Below are positions 1-8,281 of a stretch of 64,000 bases of DNA, piece after piece. Origin of the DNA: Limisphaera sp026417315 (GTDB taxonomy: Bacteria > Verrucomicrobiota > Verrucomicrobiia > Limisphaerales > Limisphaeraceae). A model generated the notes under the pieces. It was not told where the DNA came from. It did not search any database and was given only the letters and a program-made list of their open reading frames with translations. A program made the translations under genes and the position numbers. The stretch is from NCBI RefSeq assembly GCF_049537125.1, contig NZ_JBMVQY010000003.1:62001-126000 (forward strand). Reading direction: 5' to 3'. Position 1 is the first letter of the stretch. The number at the start of each line of letters is the position of its first letter.

Positions 1-337
1 CATTGCCGGTGTACACCAGCGAGAGGATGTTGGAGGCCGGTGCCACCCACAGCAGTACGAAGGCCGCGCCAATGGCCGCGCCCCCGTAGTACAATCCGCT
101 GCTCACCGGGATGACCGTGCAGGAACAGGCGGCCACGAAGAAACTGCCGCCGGCCGCCAGGGCGAACGCCTTGAGTTTTCGCGTCGCCGCGCCCAGATGC
201 TGCATGATGGCTTCTTTGGAGATGAACGTGACCATCGCGCCGGCCAGCAGGAACGCGGGCACCAGGCAGGTCAAGACGTGCAGGGCCACGTAATCCCAAA
301 CGGCCAGGAAACCGGCTTTCAGCCATTCATATCCCAT
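1..337 (-). CDS. DUF318/ArsP-type permease, 5' part only
   Basis: This is the N-terminal 112 residues of an integral membrane permease; the gene runs off the left edge. It opens MGYEWLKAGFLAVWDYVALH and continues as hydrophobic segments, with the family-like motif CSCTVIPVSSGLYYGG at about residues 76-91 and then a helix ending VAPASN. That Cys-Ser-Cys plus PASN pattern is typical of the YraQ/DUF318 family, which includes the ArsP organoarsenical exporters, so an inner-membrane efflux role is inferred. The ATG at 337 is preceded by AAAGGAGT (344-351), a strong Shine-Dalgarno sequence. The ArsR-type gene lies immediately upstream on the same strand and its end overlaps this start, so the two are probably co-transcribed and coupled. 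The actual substrate cannot be read from the fragment. Confidence 0.85.
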   Translation of the reverse strand, partial: MGYEWLKAGFLAVWDYVALHVLTCLVPAFLLAGAMVTFISKEAIMQHLGAATRKLKAFALAAGGSFFVAACSCTVIPVSSGLYYGGAAIGAAFVLLWVAPASNILSLVYTGN

Positions 338-654
338 GGAAAGACTCCTTTCGATCGCGGCCACGCCCGAGCCGCTCCAGATACCGGAACAGGTCCAACC
401 ACCCGCGAGGGGTTCGGCCCATCAAACACCTGCGCTCCGCGTTTCTGATCGGCCACAAGGCCGGCCCGAGGGAGGAGCGTCAGGTGACGCGAGACAGTGG
501 GTCTCTCGGCTCCGGCGAGTTGGGCCGGTTTGCCGACGCAGCGTTCCCCGCGCGCCAGTTTCTCGACGATGTGCAAACGGGACGGATGGACCGGCATTCC
601 CGGGAACCGGGCCCGGGCTTTTCGTTGTCCTGGGCTGGAGAGCTTCGCCGCCAT
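319..654 (-). CDS. ArsR-family transcriptional repressor, possibly frameshifted near its C terminus
   Basis: This is a short winged-helix regulator of the ArsR/SmtB type. It carries a helix-turn-helix core with RLHIVEKLARGERC, AELAGAE-like spacing, TVSRHLTLL as the recognition helix and an AGLVADQKRGAQVF wing. After the wing the reading frame becomes Pro/Gly/Val-rich and unlike the family. In the +1 frame from about position 425 the DNA instead encodes GRTPRGWLDLFRYLERLGRG, which resembles the usual ArsR dimerisation helix and would end just inside the permease start. A single-base indel, real or from sequencing, is therefore likely. The ATG at 654 lies 11 bases from a palindromic operator, with no obvious Shine-Dalgarno sequence. 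It probably represses itself and the permease. Confidence 0.75.
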   Translation of the reverse strand: MAAKLSSPGQRKARARFPGMPVHPSRLHIVEKLARGERCVGKPAQLAGAERPTVSRHLTLLPRAGLVADQKRGAQVFDGPNPSRVVGPVPVSGAARAWPRSKGVFPWDMNG

Positions 655-665
655 GACTGCAAGCA

Positions 666-685
666 ATTTAGCCAAGTAGCTAAAT
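666..685. promoter_or_regulatory. ArsR-type palindromic operator
   Basis: The sequence ATTTAGC-caagta-GCTAAAT has perfect 7-bp arms around a 6-bp spacer. It stands out as an AT-rich palindrome in GC-rich DNA directly upstream of the regulator start at 654. This is the expected place and form for an ArsR-family dimer site controlling the regulator-permease operon. Confidence 0.8.
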
Positions 686-2088
686 CTGTCAACCGCGGTC
701 CGGCCCGGGCCCGGAAAAGCCCCCCTGCCCGACCGCCCGCGCCATCCCCGCCCTCGCGGCGATCCCTGAGCATTGCCGCCCCGCCGCTTCCCTCCGGGCG
801 GATCCGGGCTTCGGACGCAACACCACCCGACCCGATGGCGGAGCCCCGGACACCAACCCTGCCTCTGCATTCAATCGAGCACCCAGAGGTCCACCCATGG
901 GTGGGTTTCGCCGGGGCGCTTCCTGTAGTTTGCAGGAGACAGCCGAGGGACTTACCCGTCCGGGCTCAGAGAGACTCGGCCCGATCCCGTGCTGTGGAGG
1001 CGGCAGAAGCTTTCTCTGTTTCCCGACCGCTTTCGCGAACCGAATTGACCCGCCTGCTCGCCGTCCCTCCGAGGTTCTGGCGCGACGAGGATGTGGCCTC
1101 GAACTGGGCTCCGGCATGTCGACCTGTCGGCCCGACGGACCGGGAGCGTGGTGATAGGCAGCCCGACCGGTAAGGGAACTCGACGCGGGCCGCGTCGGCC
1201 TCCGCATCGCCTTCGGATGCCGACCCCGAGCCTTCGGACCCCGGGCGGTGGATTGCTCGTCGCTTCGAATCCCATCCCCGTGTCACTGCCGGCACTGCTG
1301 ACCATTGGTCAACGCCGCCAGCCATGTCTTCGGCCCCCTGGTTGGCCGCCCCCGCCTCGAAAGCCATCGCGCCCGCGGTGCAGCGATCACCGCCATACCG
1401 GAGCATGAGACTTCTTAACAATTCCGACGACCCCTGACCACCTAACGCGGGACCAGCCCTTCAGGCCTCCTCCAGGGCCAGCCACCGCGGATCCGCCAGC
1501 GCCGCCAGCCCGCGACCGGGCACAAGCTCAAACATGCCCCTTCATTCCCCGAAGGCGCGCCTGCAGGCGGTTCCTTCGACAAGGCCTCTTCGAGCACAAG
1601 TTTGTCCGCGAACATCTTGCGACAAGTTGCTCCTCCCTGCACCGTGCATGTTTGGTTTTGGAGGGTTGACACGGGCCCCTCGCGGAACACCGTCTTCCAG
1701 CGCAGTCAACCGGGCTTCCCTGCGGCAGCTTGACGAGGTGCACGTAAAGCACAACAAACCTTTTCCGAGCCCTCGAGGAAGCCCGTCTTGCCTTCAGGCG
1801 TTTCGAAATCCATGCTCCGTATGCCTCTGACTGGAGACAGTTCTCTACCGCTGGCCATCGGATCATTATGGCATTCCCATGACTCCGAAGCCCGGAAGGT
1901 AGACCTCAAGGGCTGGGCATTCATAAAGCCCCACAATCAGGAATGGGAAAGAGAACTCAGCGCGGCAAATGGAACCCTGGTTAGCTGAATGGGCGCAAAC
2001 GAGTGGTACCATTGGCTTCGCAACAAATCCTGCACGTGGAAGGTTGCCACTCGCAACCACTGTAAAGTCAAGCAAAGACGGTTGGGCA
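686..2088. other. Gene-free stretch
   Basis: About 1.4 kb with no reading frame that resembles a protein on either strand; the open frames are Arg/Pro/Gly-rich and overlap on both strands, as expected for random GC-rich DNA. I see no clear repeat, tRNA or terminator. Around 1590-1990 the composition becomes less GC-rich, approaching the relic that follows. Confidence 0.5.
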
Positions 2089-2452
2089 ATCAGCGCATGG
2101 TAAAAGGGATGCACTATTTGCGGGAACGCGGGAATAACATGCTCGCAAAAGCGCATGAATCGATGGCCGAGGCCCATGAGGCTGCCATGCAGTGTCAGGC
2201 CTTGGGCATTGCGGGCGCCTCCGGGGTGCTGGTGGTGCTATGTCCCGAAAGGTTTTGCAACGGCCGATCGGTTTGTTGTCTGTGCCTTTCAAAGCATTCC
2301 GGATCTGCAGGAGCATCGACACAGCATCCAGCTGGAGGTCTGCAAGCCCACCTTGAGCGACGCGGAGATGCTCATTGATGTGATGTGGCGCAAAGCCGGA
2401 GAACTCAATGGCAAATGTGGCGCTGCTGAGTGGCCCCCGGAAGATCGATCAG
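2089..2452 (+). pseudogene. Frame-broken gene relic, RraB-like
   Basis: Two adjacent frames carry protein-like sequence. From about 2089 frame 3 reads RMVKGMHYLRERGNNMLAKA and on through EAHEAAMQCQALG; from about 2235 frame 1 continues CYVPKGFATADRFVVCAFQ, then LEVCKPTLSDAEMLIDVMWR and KAGELNGKCGAAEWP. Joined, they resemble the RraB (ribonuclease E inhibitor) fold: an L..HG.D helix, an aa.aL.alG segment, and a last strand of the form A.E.gG.YDG.E, here degraded to A-GELNGKCGAAEW. The frame break near 2235 and loss of the YDG motif argue for a decayed gene. Resemblance to RraB is by eye only; another small alpha/beta family is possible. Confidence 0.4.
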
Positions 2453-2894
2453 CTGCTTCTGGGCGTAGGGCAGGATTTCCGGTGTGCAAAGCGCATCCGA
2501 AATGCAAGATGACGGGCTCGGTCTGCGTTCTTCTTGGACCGTGGGGGATACGGGCGCCGGGCGCTCGAGGGTCGTGCAAGCCCTCGGCGCCCGGTCGGCC
2601 ACCTTAAGACCCGCACGAGAAGCATGCTCTGACGCCCATACTGAACTCGGCGGAGGACGACTGAAATAGTTCCGGTGTCTTTCGCCCGGAGCCCAGTAAG
2701 AAGTCGTGAGTCGCGGAAGGACGCAGATTGGCATCACGCTGCCTCCGGCCTCATGAATCTCGGCCTCCAAGGGCCCGGAATGAGTGCTTCCAGCCAGCGG
2801 GTTTCCGGCCACGACAAATGCACCAGGACTTCACCCCGGGCCCGGGGGCCCGCAGATCGTTGCCCGGGGAGACGCGTGGGGGTAGGTTTCTGCC
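2453..2894. other. Gene-free stretch before the glycoside hydrolase
   Basis: About 440 bp with no supported gene. The bases just before the ATG at 2895 (a run ending gggggtaggtttctgcc) offer only a weak ribosome-binding site. Confidence 0.4.
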
Positions 2895-4328
2895 ATGCGT
2901 GATCATTGGTTGGTTTCCGCCGCACTTGCGCTCATGGTCTGCAGAGGATCGCTTTTCGCCGCAACCCCCTTGGCGCTGCACCCGGAGAACCCGCATTATT
3001 TCGTGTGGCGCGGCCGACCCACGGTGCTGATCGGTTCGGGAGAACACTACGGGGCCGTGCTGAACCTGGACTTCGACTACCGCAAATACCTGGACACCTT
3101 GGCCCGGGACGGGCTCAACCATACCCGCACCCTCAGCGGGGTGTACTGCGAACCCCCGGGCGCGTTCAACATCGCGCGCAACACGCTGGCCCCCGCCCCG
3201 GGCCGGTTGATCTGTCCCTGGGCCCGCAGCGATCAGCCCGGCTACCGGAACGGCGGCAACAAGTTCGATCTCACGCGGTGGGACCCGGACTACTTCGCCC
3301 GGCTGAAGGATTTTCTGGCCCGGGCCGCAGAACGGGGCGTGGTCGTCGAATTGAACCTCTTCTGCCCCTTTTACGAGGAGGCCATGTGGCAGCTCAGCCC
3401 GATGAACGCGATCAACAACATCAACGGCGTCGGCGCGGTGGCTCGCACGAACGTGTACACCCTGGACCGCCATGGCGGCTTGCTGCCGTTTCAAGAGGCG
3501 CTGGTCCGCAAATTCGTGACCGAGCTGAAGGATTTCGACAACCTGTACTACGAGATCTGCAACGAGCCCTATTTCGGCGGCGTGAGCATGGCCTGGCAAC
3601 ACCGTATCGCCGACGTGATCGTGGAAACGCAAAAGGCCGTGGGCGCGCGGCAGTTGATCTCGATGAACATTGCCAACGAGAGAGCCAAAGTGGAAAACCC
3701 GCATCCGGCCATTTCGATCTTCAATTTTCACTATGCCTACCCGCCCGACGCCGTGGCCATGAATTACGGGCTGAACAAGGTCATTGGAGACAATGAAACC
3801 GGTTTTCGCGGGACGAACGACGGGCCGTACAGGGTCGAGGCCTGGAGTTTCCTGCTGGCGGGCGGGGCGTTGTTCAGTCATCTGGACTATTCCTTCGCCG
3901 TGGGATTCGAGGATGGCACCTTCGTGTATCCGGCCAGCCAGCCGGGCGGCGGCAACGCAGTGTTCCGCCGACAGATGCGCGTCCTGCGGGAGTTCCTGGA
4001 AAGTCTGGATTTTGTGCGGATGCGCCCGGCGCCGGAGGTGCTCGTGGGCGGCGTGCCGCCCGGCCATCGCGCCTATGTTCTGGCGGAGCCGGGGCGGGCT
4101 TACGCGCTGTATCTGGGGCGCGACCCACGGGACAAGGCGGCGCCGACGGGTCCAGTGCAAGCGACCCTGCTGCTGCGCCCGCCCCCGGGCACCTACACGG
4201 CAGAATGGATTCAACCGCGCACCGGCCAGGTCGAAAAGCGGGAGACGGTTCGGGCTGTGGGCGAGCCGACGTCGTTGGCCAGCCCGCCCTTCGAAGAGGA
4301 CGTTGCGCTGCGGTTGCGAATCAGATGA
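2895..4328 (+). CDS. Secreted GH5-like / DUF4038-type glycoside hydrolase
   Basis: A 477-residue exported protein. Residues 1-23 form a signal peptide (basic start, hydrophobic core, cleavage near LFA-ATP). A TIM-barrel hydrolase follows: PLALHPENPHYFVWRGRP is the N-terminal strand often seen in collagenase-associated or apiosidase-like hydrolases, RTLSGVYCEPPG is early in the barrel, and YYEICNEPYFGG carries the Asn-Glu-Pro signature of GH clan A, the Glu being the probable acid/base. A later GDNETGFRG segment probably supplies the nucleophile Glu. The C-terminal 100 residues (from about 375) look like a small beta domain with a PPGTYTAEWIQPRTG strand. Polysaccharide breakdown outside the cytoplasm is the likely role; the substrate is unknown. 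The gene stands alone. Confidence 0.8.
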   Translation: MRDHWLVSAALALMVCRGSLFAATPLALHPENPHYFVWRGRPTVLIGSGEHYGAVLNLDFDYRKYLDTLARDGLNHTRTLSGVYCEPPGAFNIARNTLAPAPGRLICPWARSDQPGYRNGGNKFDLTRWDPDYFARLKDFLARAAERGVVVELNLFCPFYEEAMWQLSPMNAINNINGVGAVARTNVYTLDRHGGLLPFQEALVRKFVTELKDFDNLYYEICNEPYFGGVSMAWQHRIADVIVETQKAVGARQLISMNIANERAKVENPHPAISIFNFHYAYPPDAVAMNYGLNKVIGDNETGFRGTNDGPYRVEAWSFLLAGGALFSHLDYSFAVGFEDGTFVYPASQPGGGNAVFRRQMRVLREFLESLDFVRMRPAPEVLVGGVPPGHRAYVLAEPGRAYALYLGRDPRDKAAPTGPVQATLLLRPPPGTYTAEWIQPRTGQVEKRETVRAVGEPTSLASPPFEEDVALRLRIR

Positions 4329-4663
4329 ATCGGCCTCGGGATCGCTGAAACGCAGTTGACAGTGGCGGCGGGACTCTCGGCCGGCATCGCGAGCGATGTC
4401 AAGGTTGCCCATCTGTCCACGAGGCCGCCACACGAACCTCTTCTCCGAGGGATTGCTCCTCTTCTTCGGGCACAGTCGCGGCAGATGGGCACGGCCTCGG
4501 CTCGAGCGCGGGTGGGACGTCAATTGCCCTCCTTCTGCCCACACACCACGAGCACCAGCGTTGACTGTGGCGGGCGCCTGTGATATGGGACGAGGGGGGG
4601 CGGGCAGGTTCCGCCCCATGGTTACAGAAGCTGCACTCATCCATCAATCACGTGCTCCAAGCT
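4329..4663. other. Intergenic region upstream of the VPDAG-CTERM gene
   Basis: 335 bp with no supported gene. It presumably holds the promoter of the next gene, but I cannot point to convincing -35/-10 boxes. Confidence 0.4.
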
Positions 4664-5440
4664 ATGAAAACAAACTCCCTCGTCGTAGCAATGCTCCTGG
4701 GGATTGGCGTGTGCATCGACACTCGGGCCATCTCCGTCAGCGGCCTGTACAACACCGGCGTGGACGACTCCGGTCAGGTGATCCCGCTTCATGCAGCGGA
4801 ATTGCATTGGGTGGTGCAAGGCCCGGTGGACACGGTGTATCGCGTGCCGATTGTCTATCACAGCCCGGGGCACCAAGCCTGGGTGACGCCGCCCGAAGGG
4901 TCGGCCTGGATCGGGCCGAACCCTACCGAGAGCACCTGGCCTCATGACCCGCCCGGGCTTTATACGTACAAACTGGAGTTTATCGTCGATCTGGGCGGGA
5001 TCGATCCGCAAACGTTGACTCTTGTTGGGAGGTGGGCTTCGGACAACTGGAGTGAAATCTGGTTCAACGGCGAGGACACAGGCTATGCCAGAGACCTCTG
5101 GGGATTTGTGGATTTGCAATGGTTCTCGATTCAGGGCGGATTCCTGGATGGGGTGAATACGCTCGTGGTAAAGGTATTGAATCAGGAATGGGGTGGGAAT
5201 CCGACTGGTCTGTTAGTGTCCGACCTTCAGATCATTCAAGGCGGTCTGCCGATTCCACCGCCGGGCACCTCTGTCCCCGATGCTGGCGGAACGTTTGGGC
5301 TCCTCCTGGCCGGGATTGGAGCAGTCGTGGCTGTTCGACGTGCGCGCTGCCGGGGCAACTCACAAAAGCTGCAAACGCAACCTTGGCAGTCTGGTGAAAA
5401 ACGTGTTTCTTCCAAAAAAACAAAGACCCTTTCCAGATGA
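4664..5440 (+). CDS. VPDAG/PEP-CTERM-type sorted exported protein
   Basis: A 258-residue secreted protein of unknown function. The ATG at 4664 gives a good signal peptide (MKTNSLVVAMLLGIGVCIDTRA); the frame is open further upstream but without signal character. The middle (residues 25-190) is a beta-rich domain with LRWASDNWSEIWFNGEDTG-like and VNTLVVKVLNQEWGG-like segments, resembling galactose-binding/jelly-roll folds. Near the end, SVPDAGGTFGLLLAGIGAVV followed by Arg residues is a VPDSG/PEP-CTERM-type sorting tail: a short motif, a transmembrane helix and a basic cluster. Such tails are processed by exosortase systems. Unusually, about 30 more residues follow the basic cluster and the stop codon falls inside the terminator stem, so the tail may be extended or frame-shifted. 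Confidence 0.75.
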   Translation: MKTNSLVVAMLLGIGVCIDTRAISVSGLYNTGVDDSGQVIPLHAAELHWVVQGPVDTVYRVPIVYHSPGHQAWVTPPEGSAWIGPNPTESTWPHDPPGLYTYKLEFIVDLGGIDPQTLTLVGRWASDNWSEIWFNGEDTGYARDLWGFVDLQWFSIQGGFLDGVNTLVVKVLNQEWGGNPTGLLVSDLQIIQGGLPIPPPGTSVPDAGGTFGLLLAGIGAVVAVRRARCRGNSQKLQTQPWQSGEKRVSSKKTKTLSR

Positions 5441-5485
5441 ACGACTTGTGCAATCGTCTTTCGGAGAGGGTCTTTTTTTTTTTTT
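5422..5485 (+). terminator. Strong intrinsic terminator
   Basis: AAAGACCCT at 5422-5430 pairs with AGGGTCTTT at about 5466-5474 and runs straight into about 13 T residues. The run of A residues before the left arm means the structure could also stop transcripts from the opposite strand. The stop codon of the preceding gene (5438-5440) lies within the hairpin. Confidence 0.85.
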
Positions 5486-5964
5486 GAACACCATGGGAAT
5501 TCCTTCCGCCCAGCTTGCCGCGAAGCGACAGCCTGGGTGGCTTGTCGCATTGAGGGTCCGCAGGGAAGCCAAATTCAACTTGCGCGACGTCGCTTGGGGC
5601 TTTTAGAGCAGCCGACAGTCGGTGGCTGGCAGCCGGCGACATGGATAAAGTGGCCTCCGGCCCAAGTCGCAGGATTGTCCCATGTCCCACCGGATTCCGG
5701 CAGTGGCTACCATGCGAAGCGATGATTTGTTTCAGATCCCGGGTCCGGCGGGGCCCAAACATCCGCGCGGCGATCAGGAAGCGTCCCGTGGCAGAGGGGC
5801 GCAGCTGATCCGGGAGGGGCAGTCACCCATGTAGATCCTGGAAGAGGTAGTCATGGCACCCTCTGAGTCGGGAAAACCGCATTTTCAACAGCCTGCAAGT
5901 CCGTACGAGGCCTTAGGCCCTCATTGGATCGGCCGGTTTAACGGCCAGCTCGGCGGCGCCTTAG
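5486..5964. other. Gene-free stretch before a transposase relic
   Basis: About 480 bp without a supported gene. It may contain the lost 5' end of the transposase relic that follows, but I can find no protein similarity here. Confidence 0.35.
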
Positions 5965-6370
5965 TTCTACGTCGTCTTGCGCGATGGCGATGAGGGCAAA
6001 GAACGGTCAGGGGGAAACCTATTCCGCCTTCCGGCCATAGGTTTCGGACCGCTGGGGGCTAGCTCCAGCGCGGCGGGCTTCAACCGCTGTGGACCATGAG
6101 GAATTGCACCGGCTCATGTGCCGGACCTTGAATGGGGACAGTCAGACACCCCTGGAGGCGCTCCGCACCAGCCCCATGCTCCGGCACGGGCCCAGGGAGT
6201 TTTCCGCCCTGGTCGGCTACCTGATGGCCAACCGCGACGGGATAAACACCTGCCATCGCATCCGGGGCCGCTTGCGTATTGATTGGGGCCACCGAGCCCA
6301 CGGCATCAAGAGCAGCTCGGGCGTGGAGGGGAAGAACATGGAATTAAAAAATCAACCGCCGCCTAAAGCG
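5965..6370 (+). pseudogene. Decayed transposase, copy 1 (ISKra4/ISLre2-like)
   Basis: A fragment reads FYVVLRDGDEGKER at about 5965-6005 and then, in another frame from 6089, EELHRL, LEALRTSP, SALVGYLMANRDGINTC and SSGVEGKNMELKNQ. The same order of motifs (DGDEG, EYHRL, ALETLRTSP, ALVGYRQANGHGT, GSGAVEKKMEI) occurs at 46.2-46.7 kb, so the two are relics of one transposase family. The D-G-D-E, Y-R-L and G-E-K order resembles the ISKra4/ISLre2 (UPF0236) group. Frame changes, loss of the N-terminal half and an end soon after MELKNQ show it is dead. No terminal inverted repeats could be identified. Confidence 0.6.
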
Positions 6371-6470
6371 CTAGGGCCGCAGTTCCTCATCGAACCCAGC
6401 CGGCCTTAATCCCGCGCCAACTGACAGTTGACGAGCACCTCCTGGGGTGCCCCTTTTGCAGCTTTTGAAC

Positions 6471-6498
6471 TTGCCAGCCTCTCGACAAGTGCTATAGT
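6471..6498 (+). promoter_or_regulatory. Candidate sigma-70 promoter for the zinc-ribbon protease
   Basis: TTGCCA (6471-6476) and TATAGT (6493-6498) are 16 bp apart and end 37 bp before the ATG at 6536. Both boxes match the vegetative consensus well, and the region is AT-richer than its surroundings. Confidence 0.45.
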
Positions 6499-6535
6499 CA
6501 GCTTGAACCTGGCGTGCCAGAGCACAAACGCCACC

Positions 6536-8281
6536 ATGAGTAGCGAATGCAAGCATGTGTGCGCGTTCTGCGGTGGTCACATTGCATACGACGCGCACTA
6601 CGCAGGTGTGAATATCCCCTGTCCCCATTGCGGCAAGGAGATCACGCTCGTCGGCTCTGATCCCGACATTCGTAGGCATAGCTTATCCGATGCTCTTGCG
6701 TGGGTACATAGGGCCTACCTTGGAGCGCGCAGGCACATCTCACCTCAGAGGTTTGCTCTTTTTGTCGTTCTACTTGTTCTCGCGGCAACATTCGCTGCGA
6801 TGGGATTGCGCTTCGTTGCAAGACCCGGGGACGAAGGACAGCGCCATTCGACAGACGAGCTCGCTCGTCCTAAAGCGGACGCTGATGTCGTCAAGATTGA
6901 GCAGGACGAAGCCGCAACCGGAGCAGAGGTTCCGAAGCCTTCGTCCGAACCGGAGGCGAAGGCGCATCTACAAGGGAAAACGGCCCCAGCCGGCGAGGCC
7001 CATGCAGCCGCCGAAGCTCCAACGCATGAGGAGGAGAGAACGCGATTAGAGCAAGAGCGGAAAGCGAGGCTAACGAACAACCCGGCTCTTTGGGCGCTCT
7101 GGGAGGAGCCGGACCGCAATGCGGTCAGGATTGTTGCGACGCGCCCAATGGATGCCACGGTGAGTCATAAGGGAGCGTTGATTGTGGCAAGATATGAGGA
7201 TATGCCTCACTGGCTGCGCCAAGCAGCCCTGGCAAAGCATAAAGAAGATGGCGAAGCAAAAGGGTTGATCCGGGAAGTGGACGGCAAGATTTATGACCTG
7301 CGAGCGGCGCCACCAGGCTGGGTGACGCTTCCAACAGCTGAAGTGATTCAGATTATTGAGGATGGTTACCTAATGATAGACGTTGCCTCTCTTCAGAAGA
7401 ATCTTTTACCAAGAGTGTTCAAGCTAAAGCATAACGGGCTGACTCGCATCTTGAATACGGGCGACCGTGTTCGACTCACCGCAATGTCAGTCGGAACATA
7501 CACTTATGTGAACAAAAAGAACGAGATTAGAATCGTGCCGGTTTATGATCCCGGGATGCCCGTGGGACCTTTGCGAGCCAGGGTTGTGACAATGAGCGGG
7601 AGACCGCCGCGGGCTTCCGCACGAACCCGGACTGTGTCGGAGGAGCCGATCGCAAGCGCCTCAGGATTTTTCATATCCGAGGAGGGACTTTTTATTACTA
7701 GTGCACACGTCGTGGAGGAGGCAACGAGAATACAAGTTAAGACAGTGGCAGGCAAAAAGCATGCAACAGTGCTTCGCGTCGATAACGACAAGGACTTGGC
7801 GTTGCTGCGAGTGGAGCTTGTAAAAGGAACTGTCCCAGCTTTAAACGTGGCCACCAACCCGATCTCCTTGGGGGCACAAGTATTCACCATCGGCTATCCC
7901 ATGGTCGAGTTGCAAGGCTCGCGGCCGAAGTACACCGACGGGAACATCAGCGGTCTTGCTGGACTTCTGGACGATCCGGACCAAATGCAAATCAGCGTTC
8001 CTGTTCAGCCTGGGAACTCAGGGGGACCGCTCGTAGACATGAATGGCGACGTCGTCGGAGTGGTGGCCTCGCGTTTGAATGACCTGAAAATCATAGCAAT
8101 CGCAGGAACGATTCCGCAGAACGTGAATTACGCTATCAAAGGCACGACGTTAATTCGATTCCTGAGCGAGAATAAGATGCTCGCCTCGGGCGTTAGACTC
8201 GGCAGGTCCTCACCACGCACACGTGAGGAGGCGATTCGGCTCGTTGAAGAGGCGACTGGGCTGGTGTTGGTTTACGATTAG
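6536..8281 (+). CDS. Membrane-anchored trypsin-like (HtrA-type) protease with an N-terminal zinc ribbon
   Basis: A 581-residue protein in three parts. Residues 1-40 are a zinc ribbon with C9-x2-C12 and C29-x2-C32 (CAFCGGH, CPHCGKE). A transmembrane helix follows at about 73-92. After an acidic/alanine-rich linker and a central domain of unknown fold (about 180-350) comes a C-terminal S1C-type protease: H391 in SAHVV, D420 in DNDKDLALL and S495 in QPGNSGGPL form the triad. No PDZ domain follows; the protein ends with a short helical tail. The ribbon would lie in the cytoplasm and the protease outside it. ATG 6536 is chosen because the ribbon starts there and a promoter sits just upstream. The gene is visibly AT-richer than its neighbours and follows a transposase relic, so recent acquisition is plausible. 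Confidence 0.8.
   Translation: MSSECKHVCAFCGGHIAYDAHYAGVNIPCPHCGKEITLVGSDPDIRRHSLSDALAWVHRAYLGARRHISPQRFALFVVLLVLAATFAAMGLRFVARPGDEGQRHSTDELARPKADADVVKIEQDEAATGAEVPKPSSEPEAKAHLQGKTAPAGEAHAAAEAPTHEEERTRLEQERKARLTNNPALWALWEEPDRNAVRIVATRPMDATVSHKGALIVARYEDMPHWLRQAALAKHKEDGEAKGLIREVDGKIYDLRAAPPGWVTLPTAEVIQIIEDGYLMIDVASLQKNLLPRVFKLKHNGLTRILNTGDRVRLTAMSVGTYTYVNKKNEIRIVPVYDPGMPVGPLRARVVTMSGRPPRASARTRTVSEEPIASASGFFISEEGLFITSAHVVEEATRIQVKTVAGKKHATVLRVDNDKDLALLRVELVKGTVPALNVATNPISLGAQVFTIGYPMVELQGSRPKYTDGNISGLAGLLDDPDQMQISVPVQPGNSGGPLVDMNGDVVGVVASRLNDLKIIAIAGTIPQNVNYAIKGTTLIRFLSENKMLASGVRLGRSSPRTREEAIRLVEEATGLVLVYD

Noticed and set aside
2751..4640. A 629-codon minus-strand frame opposite the glycoside hydrolase
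   Set aside because: Antisense shadow of a gene with clear motifs; no protein-like features.
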